DNA of 64,000 nt, from positions 124,001 to 188,000 of the forward strand of contig NZ_JAAOIY010000003.1 in assembly GCF_013184495.1 (NCBI RefSeq), read 5' to 3'. This DNA comes from Sporosarcina jiandibaonis (GTDB lineage Bacteria > Bacillota > Bacilli > Bacillales_A > Planococcaceae). The position numbers and the translations under genes were made by a program. Positions 25,696-34,786 of this stretch are shown piece after piece. The notes under the pieces are model-generated. The model had not been told where the DNA came from. It was given only the letters and a program-made list of their open reading frames with translations, and did not search any database. Positions within the stretch are counted from its first letter, which is position 1. Every line of letters starts with the position of its first letter.

Positions 25696-26418
25696 GTGAT
25701 TCTTTTTCCAGCAATTGATATTCGAAATGCTAAGTGTGTTCGATTAATACAAGGTGATTATGATCAAGAAATTATATACGGTGATTCACCGACTGAAATG
25801 GCGCTGCTATGGGAGAAGCAAGGGGCGGAATACATACATATTGTTGATCTTGATGGTGCGAAAACTGGTGATTCTACAAATCGACTCGCAATCCAAGCTA
25901 TTGCAAAAGCTGTTTCAATTCCAATCCAAGTCGGCGGCGGAATCCGATCAATGGATATTATTGATGAGCACATTGAAAATGGTGTCAGTCGAATTATTAT
26001 TGGGACGGCTGCCATCACAAATCGTCCATTTTTGGAAGAGGCAGTTAAAAAATACGGTGATCAAATCGCTGTTTCAATCGATGCCCGTAACGGATTAGTC
26101 GCTACAGATGGTTGGACCGAGACAAGTGATACATTAGCCACCGACTTAATAAAAGATTTAGCTGAAATCGGCGTGAAAACAGTCGTTTACACAGATATAT
26201 TAAAGGACGGCATGATGCAAGGACCGAACTTTCGAGAACTAAAAGAAATAAATGCTGCATCATCAATCGATATTATTGCTTCAGGCGGCGTTACCACTAA
26301 AAATGATTTCGAACTGTTAAAAGAGATGGATCTTTACGGAGCCATAATGGGCAAAGCACTTTATGAAGGCACTGTTACGATAGACGAACTTCTGGGAGGA
26401 AACGAGAATGACCAGTAA
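25696..26418 (+). CDS. hisA: ProFAR isomerase
   Basis: A 240-aa TIM-barrel isomerase. It shows the two-half-barrel phosphate motifs: FPAIDIRNAKCVRL at the N-terminus with the catalytic Asp, GGGIRSM near 80, and ASGGVT near 197. It converts ProFAR to PRFAR, the substrate of HisF. GTG 25696 is chosen with AAGG 9 nt upstream; TTG 25690 is too close to that site. It overlaps hisF by 11 bp. Confidence 0.93.
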   Translation: MILFPAIDIRNAKCVRLIQGDYDQEIIYGDSPTEMALLWEKQGAEYIHIVDLDGAKTGDSTNRLAIQAIAKAVSIPIQVGGGIRSMDIIDEHIENGVSRIIIGTAAITNRPFLEEAVKKYGDQIAVSIDARNGLVATDGWTETSDTLATDLIKDLAEIGVKTVVYTDILKDGMMQGPNFRELKEINAASSIDIIASGGVTTKNDFELLKEMDLYGAIMGKALYEGTVTIDELLGGNENDQ

Positions 26419-27151
26419 ACGAATTATTCCATGTTTAGATGTTGATAAAGGCAAAGTCGTCAAAGGCCGGAAGTTTGAAAACATTAAAGAAGTCGCTGAA
26501 CCAATTGATTTGGCTAGAAAATATGTAGCAGACGGTGCAGATGAACTTGTGTTTTATGATATTACAGCGTCCACGGATAATCGCCCATTATTTTTAGAAA
26601 CGATTGCTACAATCGCGAAAGAAGTTCCGATTCCTTTCATCGTCGGCGGGGGCATTCGAACGCTCGAAGACATACAAAACTTATTAGATTTAGGAACGGA
26701 CAAAGTATCAATCAATAGTTCCGCACTAGAAAACCCTCAATTTATAAAAGAAGCTGCAAACAAATTTGGTTCTGAAAGAGTTATTTTATCGATGGATGTT
26801 AAAAGAGTCGGTCCTTCTAAATGGCATGTATTTAGTAAAGGCGGAAGAGTAGATACGGGCTTAGATGCCATAGAGTGGGCGATTCAAGGAGAACAGCTCG
26901 GCGCGGGTGAACTAGTTGTCAACAGTATCGATGGAGACGGCGAGAAGGAAGGTTATGACCTTGAGCTGAATCGCACGATAGCCGATGCAGTCAGTATTCC
27001 CATTGTGGCGAGCGGCGGGGCAGGGAAGATGGAAGACTTCGATAAAGTCTTAACAGAAGGGAAAGCCGATGCAGCACTTGCAGCCTCCGTTTTTCACTAC
27101 AATGAAATCAACATCCGTACTTTAAAAGATTATTTGAAAACTAACGAGTAA
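26408..27151 (+). CDS. hisF: Imidazole glycerol phosphate synthase, cyclase subunit
   Basis: A 247-aa TIM-barrel cyclase with IIPCLDVDKGKVVKG at the N-terminus (catalytic Asp11), VGGGIRTLED near 81 and IVASGGAGKMEDF near 200. It normally receives ammonia from the glutaminase HisH. HisH is missing from this operon, so either hisH lies elsewhere or HisF works on free ammonium, which isolated HisF can do in vitro. GGGAGG precedes the ATG within the end of hisA. Confidence 0.94.
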   Translation: MTSKRIIPCLDVDKGKVVKGRKFENIKEVAEPIDLARKYVADGADELVFYDITASTDNRPLFLETIATIAKEVPIPFIVGGGIRTLEDIQNLLDLGTDKVSINSSALENPQFIKEAANKFGSERVILSMDVKRVGPSKWHVFSKGGRVDTGLDAIEWAIQGEQLGAGELVVNSIDGDGEKEGYDLELNRTIADAVSIPIVASGGAGKMEDFDKVLTEGKADAALAASVFHYNEINIRTLKDYLKTNE

Positions 27152-27164
27152 GGACTGATGGACA

Positions 27165-27782
27165 ATGACAATAGAAATTGAATCTGTTTCATTCGATGAA
27201 AAAGGACTCGTTCCAGCTATCGTACAAGATAGCCAATCTGGAAAGGTCTTAATGTTAGCGTATATGAATGAAGATGCGTTAACAAAAACAATTGAAACAA
27301 AAGAAACTTGGTTCTTCAGTCGATCCCGCCAAGAATTATGGCATAAAGGGGCAACATCTGGAAACCGTCAAATTGTGAAGCAACTCTCATTTGATTGCGA
27401 TAGCGATGCGGTACTCGTCCAAGTCGAACCGATGGGACCTGCTTGCCACACAGGCGAGACGTCTTGCTTTTATAAAACGGGTTTCGAAAGTGAAACCTCA
27501 AATCGCGAAATCGTGCACGAAATCATCTCTGAAATCAAAAATCGCCGTGTGAATCCGGTCGAAGGATCATACACATCCTATCTTTTCCGAGAAGGAATCG
27601 ATAAAGTGCTCAAAAAAGTCGGCGAAGAATCGAGCGAGGTAATTATCGGTGCAAAAAATGAAGATAAAGCTGAATTAACGAGTGAACTCGCTGACCTACT
27701 TTATCATTCCCTCGTACTAATGGAGATTGCTGATGTGAGTTTGTCTGATATAAAAGACGAACTACTAAAAAGGCGCGCATAA
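27165..27782 (+). CDS. hisI: Bifunctional PRA-CH hydrolase / PR-ATP pyrophosphatase (HisIE)
   Basis: A 205-aa fusion. The HisI half (1-115) has [15 protein letters not shown], the zinc/substrate motif [13 protein letters not shown] and CHTGETSCF. The HisE half (about 118-205) has the MazG-like [15 protein letters not shown] motif. It carries out steps 2 and 3 of the pathway. Last gene of the operon, followed by a terminator. Confidence 0.94.
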   Translation: MTIEIESVSFDEKGLVPAIVQDSQSGKVLMLAYMNEDALTKTIETKETWFFSRSRQELWHKGATSGNRQIVKQLSFDCDSDAVLVQVEPMGPACHTGETSCFYKTGFESETSNREIVHEIISEIKNRRVNPVEGSYTSYLFREGIDKVLKKVGEESSEVIIGAKNEDKAELTSELADLLYHSLVLMEIADVSLSDIKDELLKRRA

Positions 27783-27791
27783 TCTTAACGA

Positions 27792-27832
27792 AACCACTTA
27801 CTGGGTTAATATCTTGTAAGTGGTTATTTTTT
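27792..27832 (+). terminator. Terminator of the his operon
   Basis: AACCACTTAC (27792-27801) and GTAAGTGGTT (27816-27825), then ATTTTTTG. Confidence 0.8.
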
Positions 27833-27903
27833 GTCTATTTACATATCGGTAGAACTATTAGAATATATGGTATAGAGAGAATATAAGGGATGGAGTGATA
27901 AAA

Positions 27904-28452
27904 TTGGGCAAGGTTTATGAGACAAGGCATGTATTTATGGCAATTGCAATCGTTGTCCTGCTTATTTCTCCGATTCTCCTCTTAATCACACCGTCGATTG
28001 TTGCAGATAGCTTGTATTACTCGCCTGATAATTGGGATGTCATCGTACCAGGAGAAGGATATGTCCTCTACGTCATTGCTTTTCTACTATTAGTGTTATC
28101 TCCGGCAATTCTTTTCTTTTTAGATATTAACAAGACTTCAATTATTTTTAGCATTATTTTAATACTGGCCAGCGGTTTTTCCTTCTATTTTGCGTCAGCA
28201 ACCTTTACGGCCTTATCAAATGATTCCATCTCATATAGAACCCTTTTTGCTACAGAAAAGCACATCTATAATTGGGATGAAATAGAAAAAGCTGTTTATT
28301 ACGATCGTCTACCTGGCGATGGTTTCTCCAACTATGAATTTATTTTCAACGATGGCAATAGCATGAAGTTAACCGAAACGGGCCATGTAAAAGAACATAG
28401 CAGCAGTATACGCGGGATGGTCATTGTTGAATATGTATTGGAAGAAAAATAA
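27904..28452 (+). CDS. Membrane protein of unknown function
   Basis: A 182-aa protein with three hydrophobic spans (about residues 12-32, 55-76 and 80-105) and a soluble C-terminal domain (about 106-182) containing the ATEKHIYNWDEIEKAVYYD pattern seen in PH-like/YcxB-type membrane proteins. I do not recognise the family. TTG 27904 is 8 nt after GGAG; the GTG at 27895 overlaps the ribosome site. It is followed 25 nt later by a lipoprotein gene, probably cotranscribed. Confidence 0.6.
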   Translation: MGKVYETRHVFMAIAIVVLLISPILLLITPSIVADSLYYSPDNWDVIVPGEGYVLYVIAFLLLVLSPAILFFLDINKTSIIFSIILILASGFSFYFASATFTALSNDSISYRTLFATEKHIYNWDEIEKAVYYDRLPGDGFSNYEFIFNDGNSMKLTETGHVKEHSSSIRGMVIVEYVLEEK

Positions 28453-28477
28453 ACAGCAGTTGGAAGGGGAGAAGGAA

Positions 28478-29221
28478 TTGAGACATAAATATGTTTTAAT
28501 AGCATTATTCATTTTGGTTTTGTCCAGTTTGTCAGCCTGTAGTGACAAGAAAATGGGGAATCCTGTAATTGAAAATTCTTCAATTGAAATCGGTACAACA
28601 CAAAATCCTAATGATGGTTTATTGCATTTCCTCATACAAATTCACGATTCCGGAATGGAACCAGATCAAGAATACAAAGTTAGATTTGTCATTCAAAATC
28701 CTTATATTAGTGATTTGATTGAAACGGAAAAACTCGAAATTCCTGAAACTTATAAAACATTGCATGTAGAAAATGCTATTCTAACGGGTAGTTCTTGGGA
28801 AATAAAAAAAGAATTTACACTAGATGAATTAAAAAAATCTATTAAAAAGAATCAAGCTATCATTGTAGAACTTTATGATGAGAATCGTACGATCGCCCAA
28901 GAAGTCATTACAACTATTAAAGATAACAGAGGAGAGCCTATAGTAAAAGTTAACTCAGAAGCAAAAATGGAACAGATAGAACTAAAAGAAACAAATGAAA
29001 TAGCTATATTCGGTGAAGCAGTGAGAGATTCGATCGAAGAACCAGGTATTGTCGATATCATAAATCCTCCATATAAATTCAATCTTGGTGAAGAATCTTA
29101 CTTTCTTTGGATTACAGAAGATGATGGATATATTATGAACTCCGAAGACACTCATACTATCTACTCGCTTTCAAATCGTTCATTTAAAAAGGTTAAGGAG
29201 TTTATCGTTAATAAAGATTGA
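28478..29221 (+). CDS. Lipoprotein of unknown function
   Basis: A 247-aa secreted lipoprotein. The signal is short and hydrophobic, ending in the lipobox LSAC (Cys at residue 21). The mature part is charged and looks like one or two beta-sandwich domains; there is no known motif. TTG 28478 is preceded by GGGGAG at 6-7 nt. An earlier in-frame start at 28424 would destroy the signal peptide and is rejected. It forms a unit with the preceding membrane protein. Confidence 0.6.
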   Translation: MRHKYVLIALFILVLSSLSACSDKKMGNPVIENSSIEIGTTQNPNDGLLHFLIQIHDSGMEPDQEYKVRFVIQNPYISDLIETEKLEIPETYKTLHVENAILTGSSWEIKKEFTLDELKKSIKKNQAIIVELYDENRTIAQEVITTIKDNRGEPIVKVNSEAKMEQIELKETNEIAIFGEAVRDSIEEPGIVDIINPPYKFNLGEESYFLWITEDDGYIMNSEDTHTIYSLSNRSFKKVKEFIVNKD

Positions 29222-29242
29222 ATACTCTTTATCGCAAAATAA

Positions 29243-29290
29243 AAACACCTCTTCAAATTGATTTATACAATTTGAAGAGGTGTTTGTTCA
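29243..29290. terminator. Bidirectional terminator
   Basis: Perfect 18-bp arms, AAACACCTCTTCAAATTG (29243-29260) and its complement (29268-29285), with A and T runs on the two sides. It serves the converging genes. Confidence 0.85.
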
Positions 29291-30313
29291 TTCGTCAATA
29301 TACTCGCCGTGAAGTTGTTTTCTATTCTTCTCGAGTAGTTTATCGAAATAGGAAGGTGATTTTTCGTTTGGTTGCGGGGAATCGTCAATTTTCTTACGAG
29401 TAGAGTTTTCGACTATTTTTTTGTAGATGACCTGATTTAATACAGATAGAAGTTGCGCTTTAACAAAGGCTTTGTTTTCGTCTCGAACTGAATATTGAAC
29501 TTGAACTGGTATCTCGTCTCTATCAAGTTTGCTTTCGTTCAGGATTTGAGGTTGTTTGAACTCGTCTTCAAGAGCATGATTATAGCCTTCTTTTTTATCG
29601 GTTTCTTTAATGATAAAATGCAAAATCGTAAACCATTGTTCAATATCATTTTGGGCTCTTCGATATTCAGGTGTGTTTTTATTCAAACTTGAATTTGAAT
29701 CGGTATAAAAACGAACAATCTGTATAGGTCTTACTAGGTCTTTCATAATTAGTTTAAGTTCCATAGACTGAATGCGTTCACTGTTTGAAGTTTTTTTGGG
29801 AGGATCGTCGTTTATTGGTTCAAGTTCATTCAATAATATTCTAGCTGACTGTGATTGCCTTGACACTGTTGAAATTGATGAGCTGTCTTCTATAATCTGA
29901 ATCGCCAAAAGAGCGGAATACGGATAGTCAAACATCTGATAAGACATCCCGATTGAAACGTCTTTAATTGTCTGTACTTCATTATTTTCGGGAACCCAAA
30001 AATAGATGCGTTTATTTATATCATCTACCACGATCTTTGATAATAAATCATAAGAAACATAGGATTGGGTTTCATGATAATTTCCGGCTTCGGGCAACAA
30101 CGTCGAAAGTTGATGCTTTTGCTTCGCTTTTCTATTGACCTCCATAAGCGCCACAATTACCCATAAAATAACCGTGATGATTGCAAAAAGACCGAGATAT
30201 ATGAAGGCTGATAGAACCGATTGATTAAATAGGAGATAAATAAACAATGAAACCCCGATAATTGGCGAAAGACACCCAAGTGCAAAAAATGAGTTCGATA
30301 ATTTAGTTGGCAC
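29288..30313 (-). CDS. Membrane protein of unknown function
   Basis: A 341-aa protein with two N-terminal membrane spans (about residues 10-28 and 35-58) and a long cytoplasmic part. The middle region (about 85-145) reads as a beta-rich SHOCT/PH-like sensor (SKIVVDDINKRIYFWVPENN). The C-terminal part is charged and helical, ending in EKNRKQLHGEYIDE. No family recognised. Single gene with its own bidirectional terminator. Confidence 0.55.
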   Translation of the reverse strand: MPTKLSNSFFALGCLSPIIGVSLFIYLLFNQSVLSAFIYLGLFAIITVILWVIVALMEVNRKAKQKHQLSTLLPEAGNYHETQSYVSYDLLSKIVVDDINKRIYFWVPENNEVQTIKDVSIGMSYQMFDYPYSALLAIQIIEDSSSISTVSRQSQSARILLNELEPINDDPPKKTSNSERIQSMELKLIMKDLVRPIQIVRFYTDSNSSLNKNTPEYRRAQNDIEQWFTILHFIIKETDKKEGYNHALEDEFKQPQILNESKLDRDEIPVQVQYSVRDENKAFVKAQLLSVLNQVIYKKIVENSTRKKIDDSPQPNEKSPSYFDKLLEKNRKQLHGEYIDE

Positions 30314-30408
30314 AGACTACACCTCGATTTACTAATGATAAATACTATACGAATAGCGGGACGGATAGTTCCAAAATATAAAACATCGTAAAAAATAGAA
30401 TAGTATTA

Positions 30409-30489
30409 ATGACAACAAATGCATTGGGGGTAATAGGGATTTTCTGTTTTGGAGTTAATGCTCTTCTATATGGGGAAAGAGTAAAATAA
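30409..30489 (+). CDS. Possible 26-aa membrane peptide
   Basis: ATG 30409 opens a 26-codon frame with a hydrophobic middle (ALGVIGIFCFGVNALLYG) and a charged end (ERVK). There is no good ribosome site. It lies alone between two minus-strand genes. I report it only because the composition is peptide-like. Confidence 0.2.
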   Translation: MTTNALGVIGIFCFGVNALLYGERVK

Positions 30490-30512
30490 CTGGTGACCAT
30501 ATATAATAACCA

Positions 30513-30556
30513 TCGCCTATCTAATTCCGAAAGCGGAATAGGGTAGGCGATTTCTC
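30513..30556 (-). terminator. Terminator of the 30559-30933 gene
   Basis: Long imperfect stem: TCGCCTATCTAATTCCG (30513-30529) with CGGAATAGGGTAGGCGA (30534-30550). Confidence 0.6.
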
Positions 30557-30558
30557 GT

Positions 30559-30933
30559 TTACTTTTTAGTTAATAACCGTACAGCGAATTGGACAATCAG
30601 TGCTAAGCCGAGCCCAAACGATGTGATAATAAATAAGGACAAAATGCCGATTAAATCACCTTGACCATTAATGTCTTGTATATAGCTTCGAAACAACTCG
30701 AAAAAAGCGATGACAAAAACAGCGCAAAATATATAAAAAGCAATCCTTAATTTATAAAATAACAAAGCGGAGAAAGCAATTCCGATGATTAGGCTGAAAA
30801 CCGAAAAAGCAATAAAGTTTAAAATTTCGACGTCATGACCTAAAACATTTCGAACCCCGACAACTAATAGGACAAAAGTTGTTAAACCCGCAACGATTCC
30901 TACTTTACCAAAGTTATTTTCCACCAAGCGCAC
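30559..30933 (-). CDS. Four-span membrane protein of unknown function
   Basis: A 124-aa protein with four hydrophobic segments (about residues 12-29, 37-58, 63-82, 96-118) and short charged loops. No recognised motif. GTG at 30933, or GTG at 30924; AAGG lies between them and the stress gene upstream. It could be a small DUF-type membrane protein; nothing indicates its role. Confidence 0.5.
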   Translation of the reverse strand: MRLVENNFGKVGIVAGLTTFVLLVVGVRNVLGHDVEILNFIAFSVFSLIIGIAFSALLFYKLRIAFYIFCAVFVIAFFELFRSYIQDINGQGDLIGILSLFIITSFGLGLALIVQFAVRLLTKK

Positions 30934-30994
30934 CTACCTTCTAATCTATGATACCGAATTACCGTGTACATTTGAACAAAAATGGTTGAAATAA

Positions 30995-31022
30995 CAAAAA
31001 CCCCACTCGATTATGAGTGGGG
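30995..31022 (-). terminator. Terminator of the YflT-like gene
   Basis: CCCCACTC (31001-31008) and GAGTGGGG (31015-31022) with a T run on the minus strand. Confidence 0.75.
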
Positions 31023-31039
31023 CGAATGCTAGTTTTTAA

Positions 31040-31357
31040 TTAGTCTCTTTTTGCGATAATAACCAGTTTTCCGTGATCCAATTCTTTTTCGGCATCGTCT
31101 GCTTCTTCAGCGGTCAATCCAGCGGCTTCCATTTGACTGCGTAATTCATCTCCGCGAGAGGATACTAAGTTTTTCATGCTATTGAGGAAACCTTGTTCCT
31201 TCATGCCAACTTCTTCGGTATCCAATGCCTCTGAAATATCTTCTTCTCTTTGCTTATAATGTGCAAAGATATAAATGTCATCACGTGAATAGCCTTGCAT
31301 TTCCAATTTCTCAACTTCTGCTTTTGCTTGAACTGCATTTTCTACGATAGATTTCAT
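31040..31357 (-). CDS. General stress protein, YflT domain
   Basis: A 105-aa soluble protein of the YflT (heat-induced stress protein) family. The N-terminus (MKSIVENAVQAKAEVEKLEMQGYSRDDIYI, split around residue 20) has the family's Rossmann-like alpha/beta start, and the C-terminus is an acidic helix with VIIAKRD. Family members belong to the sigma-B general stress regulon in Bacillus; the promoter at 31396-31421 fits. ATG 31357 is 10 nt after GGAGGG. Confidence 0.75.
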   Translation of the reverse strand: MKSIVENAVQAKAEVEKLEMQGYSRDDIYIFAHYKQREEDISEALDTEEVGMKEQGFLNSMKNLVSSRGDELRSQMEAAGLTAEEADDAEKELDHGKLVIIAKRD

Positions 31358-31395
31358 AGTATATATTCCCTCCAATTTTATTTCTTACTTTTTAT

Positions 31396-31421
31396 ATACC
31401 AACATTTCACTGACTTTAAAC
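31396..31421 (-). promoter_or_regulatory. Sigma-B-type promoter of the YflT-like gene
   Basis: On the minus strand: GTTTAA (31421-31416), 14-bp spacer, TGGTAT (31401-31396). One mismatch to GTTTAA-N12-15-GGGTAT. It lies 38 bp before the start codon. Confidence 0.65.
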
Positions 31422-31578
31422 AACTATAAAACGAATAACCGAGTATGAAATGAATTACTAATTCATATTTTAATAGAATAAAGAATTAGTCAACAGCATA
31501 TCAAGTAGAAGAATCCCGAGATTTAAGAAGAATATCCCTTTTTATAATAAAACCTAATCTGATTATACGGAAAAATCG

Positions 31579-31606
31579 TTGTATTTAAAAAGTTTAATAG
31601 TATAAT
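31579..31606 (+). promoter_or_regulatory. Promoter of the TAXI-TRAP operon
   Basis: TTGTAT (31579-31584), 16-bp spacer, TATAAT (31601-31606). The 108-nt leader to 31714 shows no riboswitch I recognise. This and the sigma-B promoter are all I see in the 31358-31714 gap. Confidence 0.55.
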
Positions 31607-31714
31607 CTATAATAAGCTACTATCTTTCGGTAGGCACTTACAGTCGATCAGCATTATCTCCAAGAGTACAAGCTTACTGGGGTTGTAGGAAATATACTAC
31701 GAGGGGGAATTCAG

Positions 31715-32725
31715 TTGAACAAGACGAAAATGCGTGCCTTATTATTTCTAGTCATTGGTTTACTTGTTGTTCTTTCTGCCTGTAATGGTGGATCTGGAGG
31801 CAAGAAAAATATTGCGATCGGACCGCCAGCGAGTGAAACGAATAACGTATCGAAACTCATATTAAAAGCCTATGGTATCGAAGACGGGGACTATAATAAG
31901 TTCCAAGAAGGCTTTGGCGACGCAGCGGACGGCGTTCAAGATGGAAATATCGATGTTTCGATCGGGATTCTGGGATTGCCGGCAGGCAGTATCGAAAGTC
32001 TACAAGCTTCTTCCAAAGATGTAAAAATGCTAAGTCTTTCTGATGAAGCAATTAAGTACATCGAGGAGAATTCAGGGTACAGACGCTTGACGATTCCGAA
32101 AGATACGTATGATTTCTTGACAGAAGATGTTGAAACTGTAACCGCGTACGCAGTTTTAATGGGCAACACAGATACGATTGACGAAGAGCTCGGATATCAA
32201 TTGGCGAAAATCATGGTTGAAAATGCAAGTGAAAACACGCATGATCAAGCTAAACAAATGACACTTGAAAATGCGCTTCGCGGTGCTGAAGGGTTATTAA
32301 TCCATCCTGGAGCAAAAAAATACTATGAAGAACAAGGGCTGACTGTTGATAACGAAGTAGCAGAGCTAACGGCAAATGAAAGCGACCGAAAAACTGAATT
32401 TATCCTCGGAACAGGAAGTCAGGGGGGGACGTATTACCCGCTTGGTGGAGAAATGGCTACCATTTGGAATAAACATATCGACGGCATTAACGTGACGAAT
32501 ACAGAAACAGGCGCTTCAGTGGAAAACTTGGCAAGCATTCGTGATGGTAATATGGATTTAGGAATGGCGGTTCATGTACCAGCGGGCCAAGCATTAAAAG
32601 GCGAGGCGGACTTCAAAGATAATGAAGTAAAGAATGCAGCATTCATCGGGCATATTTATCCAGAGGTCATTCAAATCATTACAAGAGAAAAAACTAAAAT
32701 TGAAAGCCTTGACGATCTAAAATAA
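31715..32725 (+). CDS. TAXI-family TRAP solute-binding lipoprotein, circularly permuted
   Basis: A 336-aa lipoprotein (signal peptide 1-22, lipobox LSAC, Cys23). In canonical TAXI proteins the mature chain begins with the FILGTGSQGGTYYPLGG-type strand, runs through YPEVIQII and ESLDDLK, then GKKIAIGPPASET, and ends near HPGAKKYYEEQGL. Here residues 33-221 carry the second half (IAIGPPASETNN to LTANE) and residues 229-336 the first half (FILGTGSQGG to ESLDDLK-stop). Nothing is lost: length and all segments are normal, only the order is swapped, with the cut exactly at the hinge between the two lobes. The reading frame is intact, TTG start with AGGGGGAA upstream. It is followed 28 bp later by its fused TRAP permease, so it is probably functional. 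Confidence 0.9.
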   Translation: MNKTKMRALLFLVIGLLVVLSACNGGSGGKKNIAIGPPASETNNVSKLILKAYGIEDGDYNKFQEGFGDAADGVQDGNIDVSIGILGLPAGSIESLQASSKDVKMLSLSDEAIKYIEENSGYRRLTIPKDTYDFLTEDVETVTAYAVLMGNTDTIDEELGYQLAKIMVENASENTHDQAKQMTLENALRGAEGLLIHPGAKKYYEEQGLTVDNEVAELTANESDRKTEFILGTGSQGGTYYPLGGEMATIWNKHIDGINVTNTETGASVENLASIRDGNMDLGMAVHVPAGQALKGEADFKDNEVKNAAFIGHIYPEVIQIITREKTKIESLDDLK

Positions 32726-32753
32726 TTATAGCGATAGAGAGGGGATACGCGAC

Positions 32754-34718
32754 ATGAAAAATGTTCAGCAAGTCGATGCACAAGCAATCCTTGAAAAGTA
32801 TGATAAGGAAAATCAATTTCGTACTCAAATTGGAAAATGGGCGTGGGTCGTAACATTTCTCGGCGTCGCGTTGACAATCTTTCATTTGTATACGGGTTAT
32901 TCGGGAACACTTCCCACGCAGAAACAAGGGGCAATTCATCTTGGCACGGCATTAGGAATTATATTTCTCCTATACCCAGCCAAAAGAGCCTGGATGAAAA
33001 CGCAAAAAACCGTTCCTTGGTACGATGTAGTCCTTGCTTTTTCTGCAATGTATGTGGCATACCATAAAATAATTTTTTTCGATTCGATTTTACAAAGTCG
33101 CATATCGGGTTACAGCATGCCCGATGTCATTATTTCAATCCTCGGCATCCTTCTCGTTCTTGAAGCGACGAGAAGGACTGTCGGTTTGCCGATTGTTATT
33201 GTGGCGAGTGTGGCCATGTTGTACGCAGTTTTCGGTAAATGGATACCGACACAAATTTTATCGCATCCTGGATTTGCAATTGAACGACTCGGACCGAATC
33301 TTTGGTTCCAAGAGAGTGGTGTTTTTGGAACACCGATTCAAATTTCGGCAAAGTTCATCTATCTCTTTTTATTTTTCGGGGTTATTTTAGTTCACACCCC
33401 GATTGGCAAGTTCTTTAATGATATCGCTTTCGCGTTGACCGGCCGTTATACTGGTGGAACAGCGAAGGCGGCGGTTGTAGCAAGTGCATTACAAGGAACT
33501 GTCTCTGGTAGTTCAGTAGGTAATACAGTTGCATCTGGATCATTTACAATTCCAATGATGAAAAAAGCTGGTTTCACGCCGGAATTTGCGGGTGCTACAG
33601 AAGCTTCTGCATCAACTGGCGGACAAATCATGCCGCCCATGATGGGTGCTGCAGCTTTTATCATGATGGAGTATTTGGGTGTTTCATACGCAACGATTAT
33701 GTTGGCTGCACTCGTCCCAGCTATCCTTTATTTCACAGGTATATTTATCGGGACTCATTTTGAAGCGAAAAGATTAAAAATTTACGGAATGCCAAAAGAT
33801 AAATTGCCTATATTTAAGGACTTGATGGTTAAAAACGGCTATATGCTTATTCCGTTATTCGTGATCATCGGGACGATCATGATCGGGTATACGCCGCAGC
33901 GTGCAGCTTTATACGGGATACTATCAGCATTTCTCGTAGCTTATGTACGTAAAGAATCTCGAATGAATATACGCGAAATTGTAAATGTATTAGAGCAAGG
34001 AGCCAGAGTTGCGCTTCCGGTTATTGCTGCCGTTGCAACTGCCGGAGTTATAGCGGGAGTAGTCAGCATTACTGGGCTAGGCTCCAAATTCGCGGCAGGG
34101 GTAATCGCATTATCACAAGGACATCTTCTATTTGCACTGTTCTTCACGATGGTTGCTTGTATCGTGCTTGGCATGGGTCTGCCAACGACAGCAAATTATG
34201 TAGTGACAGCAACGATTGCTGCACCTGTGCTTATTAATGATTTTGCGGTCACGCCGCTAGCCGCGCATATGTTTGTTTTCTATTTTGGTATCGTTGCAGA
34301 TATCACGCCTCCTGTTTGTTTAGCGGCATATGCGGGAGCTGGAATAGCGAAAGGAAATCCATTTAAAACTGGGGTTACTGCTGTAAAACTAGCCATAGCA
34401 GCGTTCATTATTCCGTATATATTTATCTACAATCCAATACTTGTGCTTGTCGATGCGACTCCGCTTAAATTATTACTGGCAGTAACAACTGCAATTTTAG
34501 GCATGATAGGTGTGAGTAGTGCGGTTATTGGTTACTTTGCTAGAAGTTCAAGAATATGGGAACGAGTTGCTTTATTTGGAGGGGGACTAATGTTAATCGT
34601 CCCTGAATTAATGACTAGTGCAATTGGATTCGTTTTACTTGCAGCAATTTGGTTTATTCAATCAAGAAGACCTGATGAAGCTAAAGACGAATTGGAATCG
34701 AGCGCCATAACAGTATAA
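32754..34718 (+). CDS. TRAP transporter fused permease (DctQM type)
   Basis: A 654-aa membrane protein combining the small (4-span) and large (12-span) TRAP subunits, the usual arrangement for TAXI systems. Signatures: GTVSGSSVGNTVASGSFTIP and MPPMMGAAAFIMMEYLG (near residues 250-305), and GMGLPTTANYVVTATIAAPVL (near 470). It drives solute uptake with a sodium or proton gradient. The substrate is unknown; TAXI systems are often linked to dicarboxylates or glutamate. AGAGGGG precedes the ATG. The gene appears intact. Confidence 0.88.
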   Translation: MKNVQQVDAQAILEKYDKENQFRTQIGKWAWVVTFLGVALTIFHLYTGYSGTLPTQKQGAIHLGTALGIIFLLYPAKRAWMKTQKTVPWYDVVLAFSAMYVAYHKIIFFDSILQSRISGYSMPDVIISILGILLVLEATRRTVGLPIVIVASVAMLYAVFGKWIPTQILSHPGFAIERLGPNLWFQESGVFGTPIQISAKFIYLFLFFGVILVHTPIGKFFNDIAFALTGRYTGGTAKAAVVASALQGTVSGSSVGNTVASGSFTIPMMKKAGFTPEFAGATEASASTGGQIMPPMMGAAAFIMMEYLGVSYATIMLAALVPAILYFTGIFIGTHFEAKRLKIYGMPKDKLPIFKDLMVKNGYMLIPLFVIIGTIMIGYTPQRAALYGILSAFLVAYVRKESRMNIREIVNVLEQGARVALPVIAAVATAGVIAGVVSITGLGSKFAAGVIALSQGHLLFALFFTMVACIVLGMGLPTTANYVVTATIAAPVLINDFAVTPLAAHMFVFYFGIVADITPPVCLAAYAGAGIAKGNPFKTGVTAVKLAIAAFIIPYIFIYNPILVLVDATPLKLLLAVTTAILGMIGVSSAVIGYFARSSRIWERVALFGGGLMLIVPELMTSAIGFVLLAAIWFIQSRRPDEAKDELESSAITV

Positions 34719-34724
34719 GATAGG

Positions 34725-34755
34725 AAGCTAATCCGTATCGGGTTAGCTTTTTCTT
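34725..34755 (+). terminator. Terminator after the TRAP operon
   Basis: AAGCTAATCC and GGTTAGCTT with one bulge, then a T run. Confidence 0.7.
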
Positions 34756-34786
34756 CGTCAAAGATAAAAGATCGGAGGATAATTTC

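Noticed and set aside
31715-32725. TAXI gene as a chimera of two different broken genes
   Set aside because: Both halves are complementary and complete, the frame is continuous and total length equals a normal TAXI protein, so a permutation explains it better.
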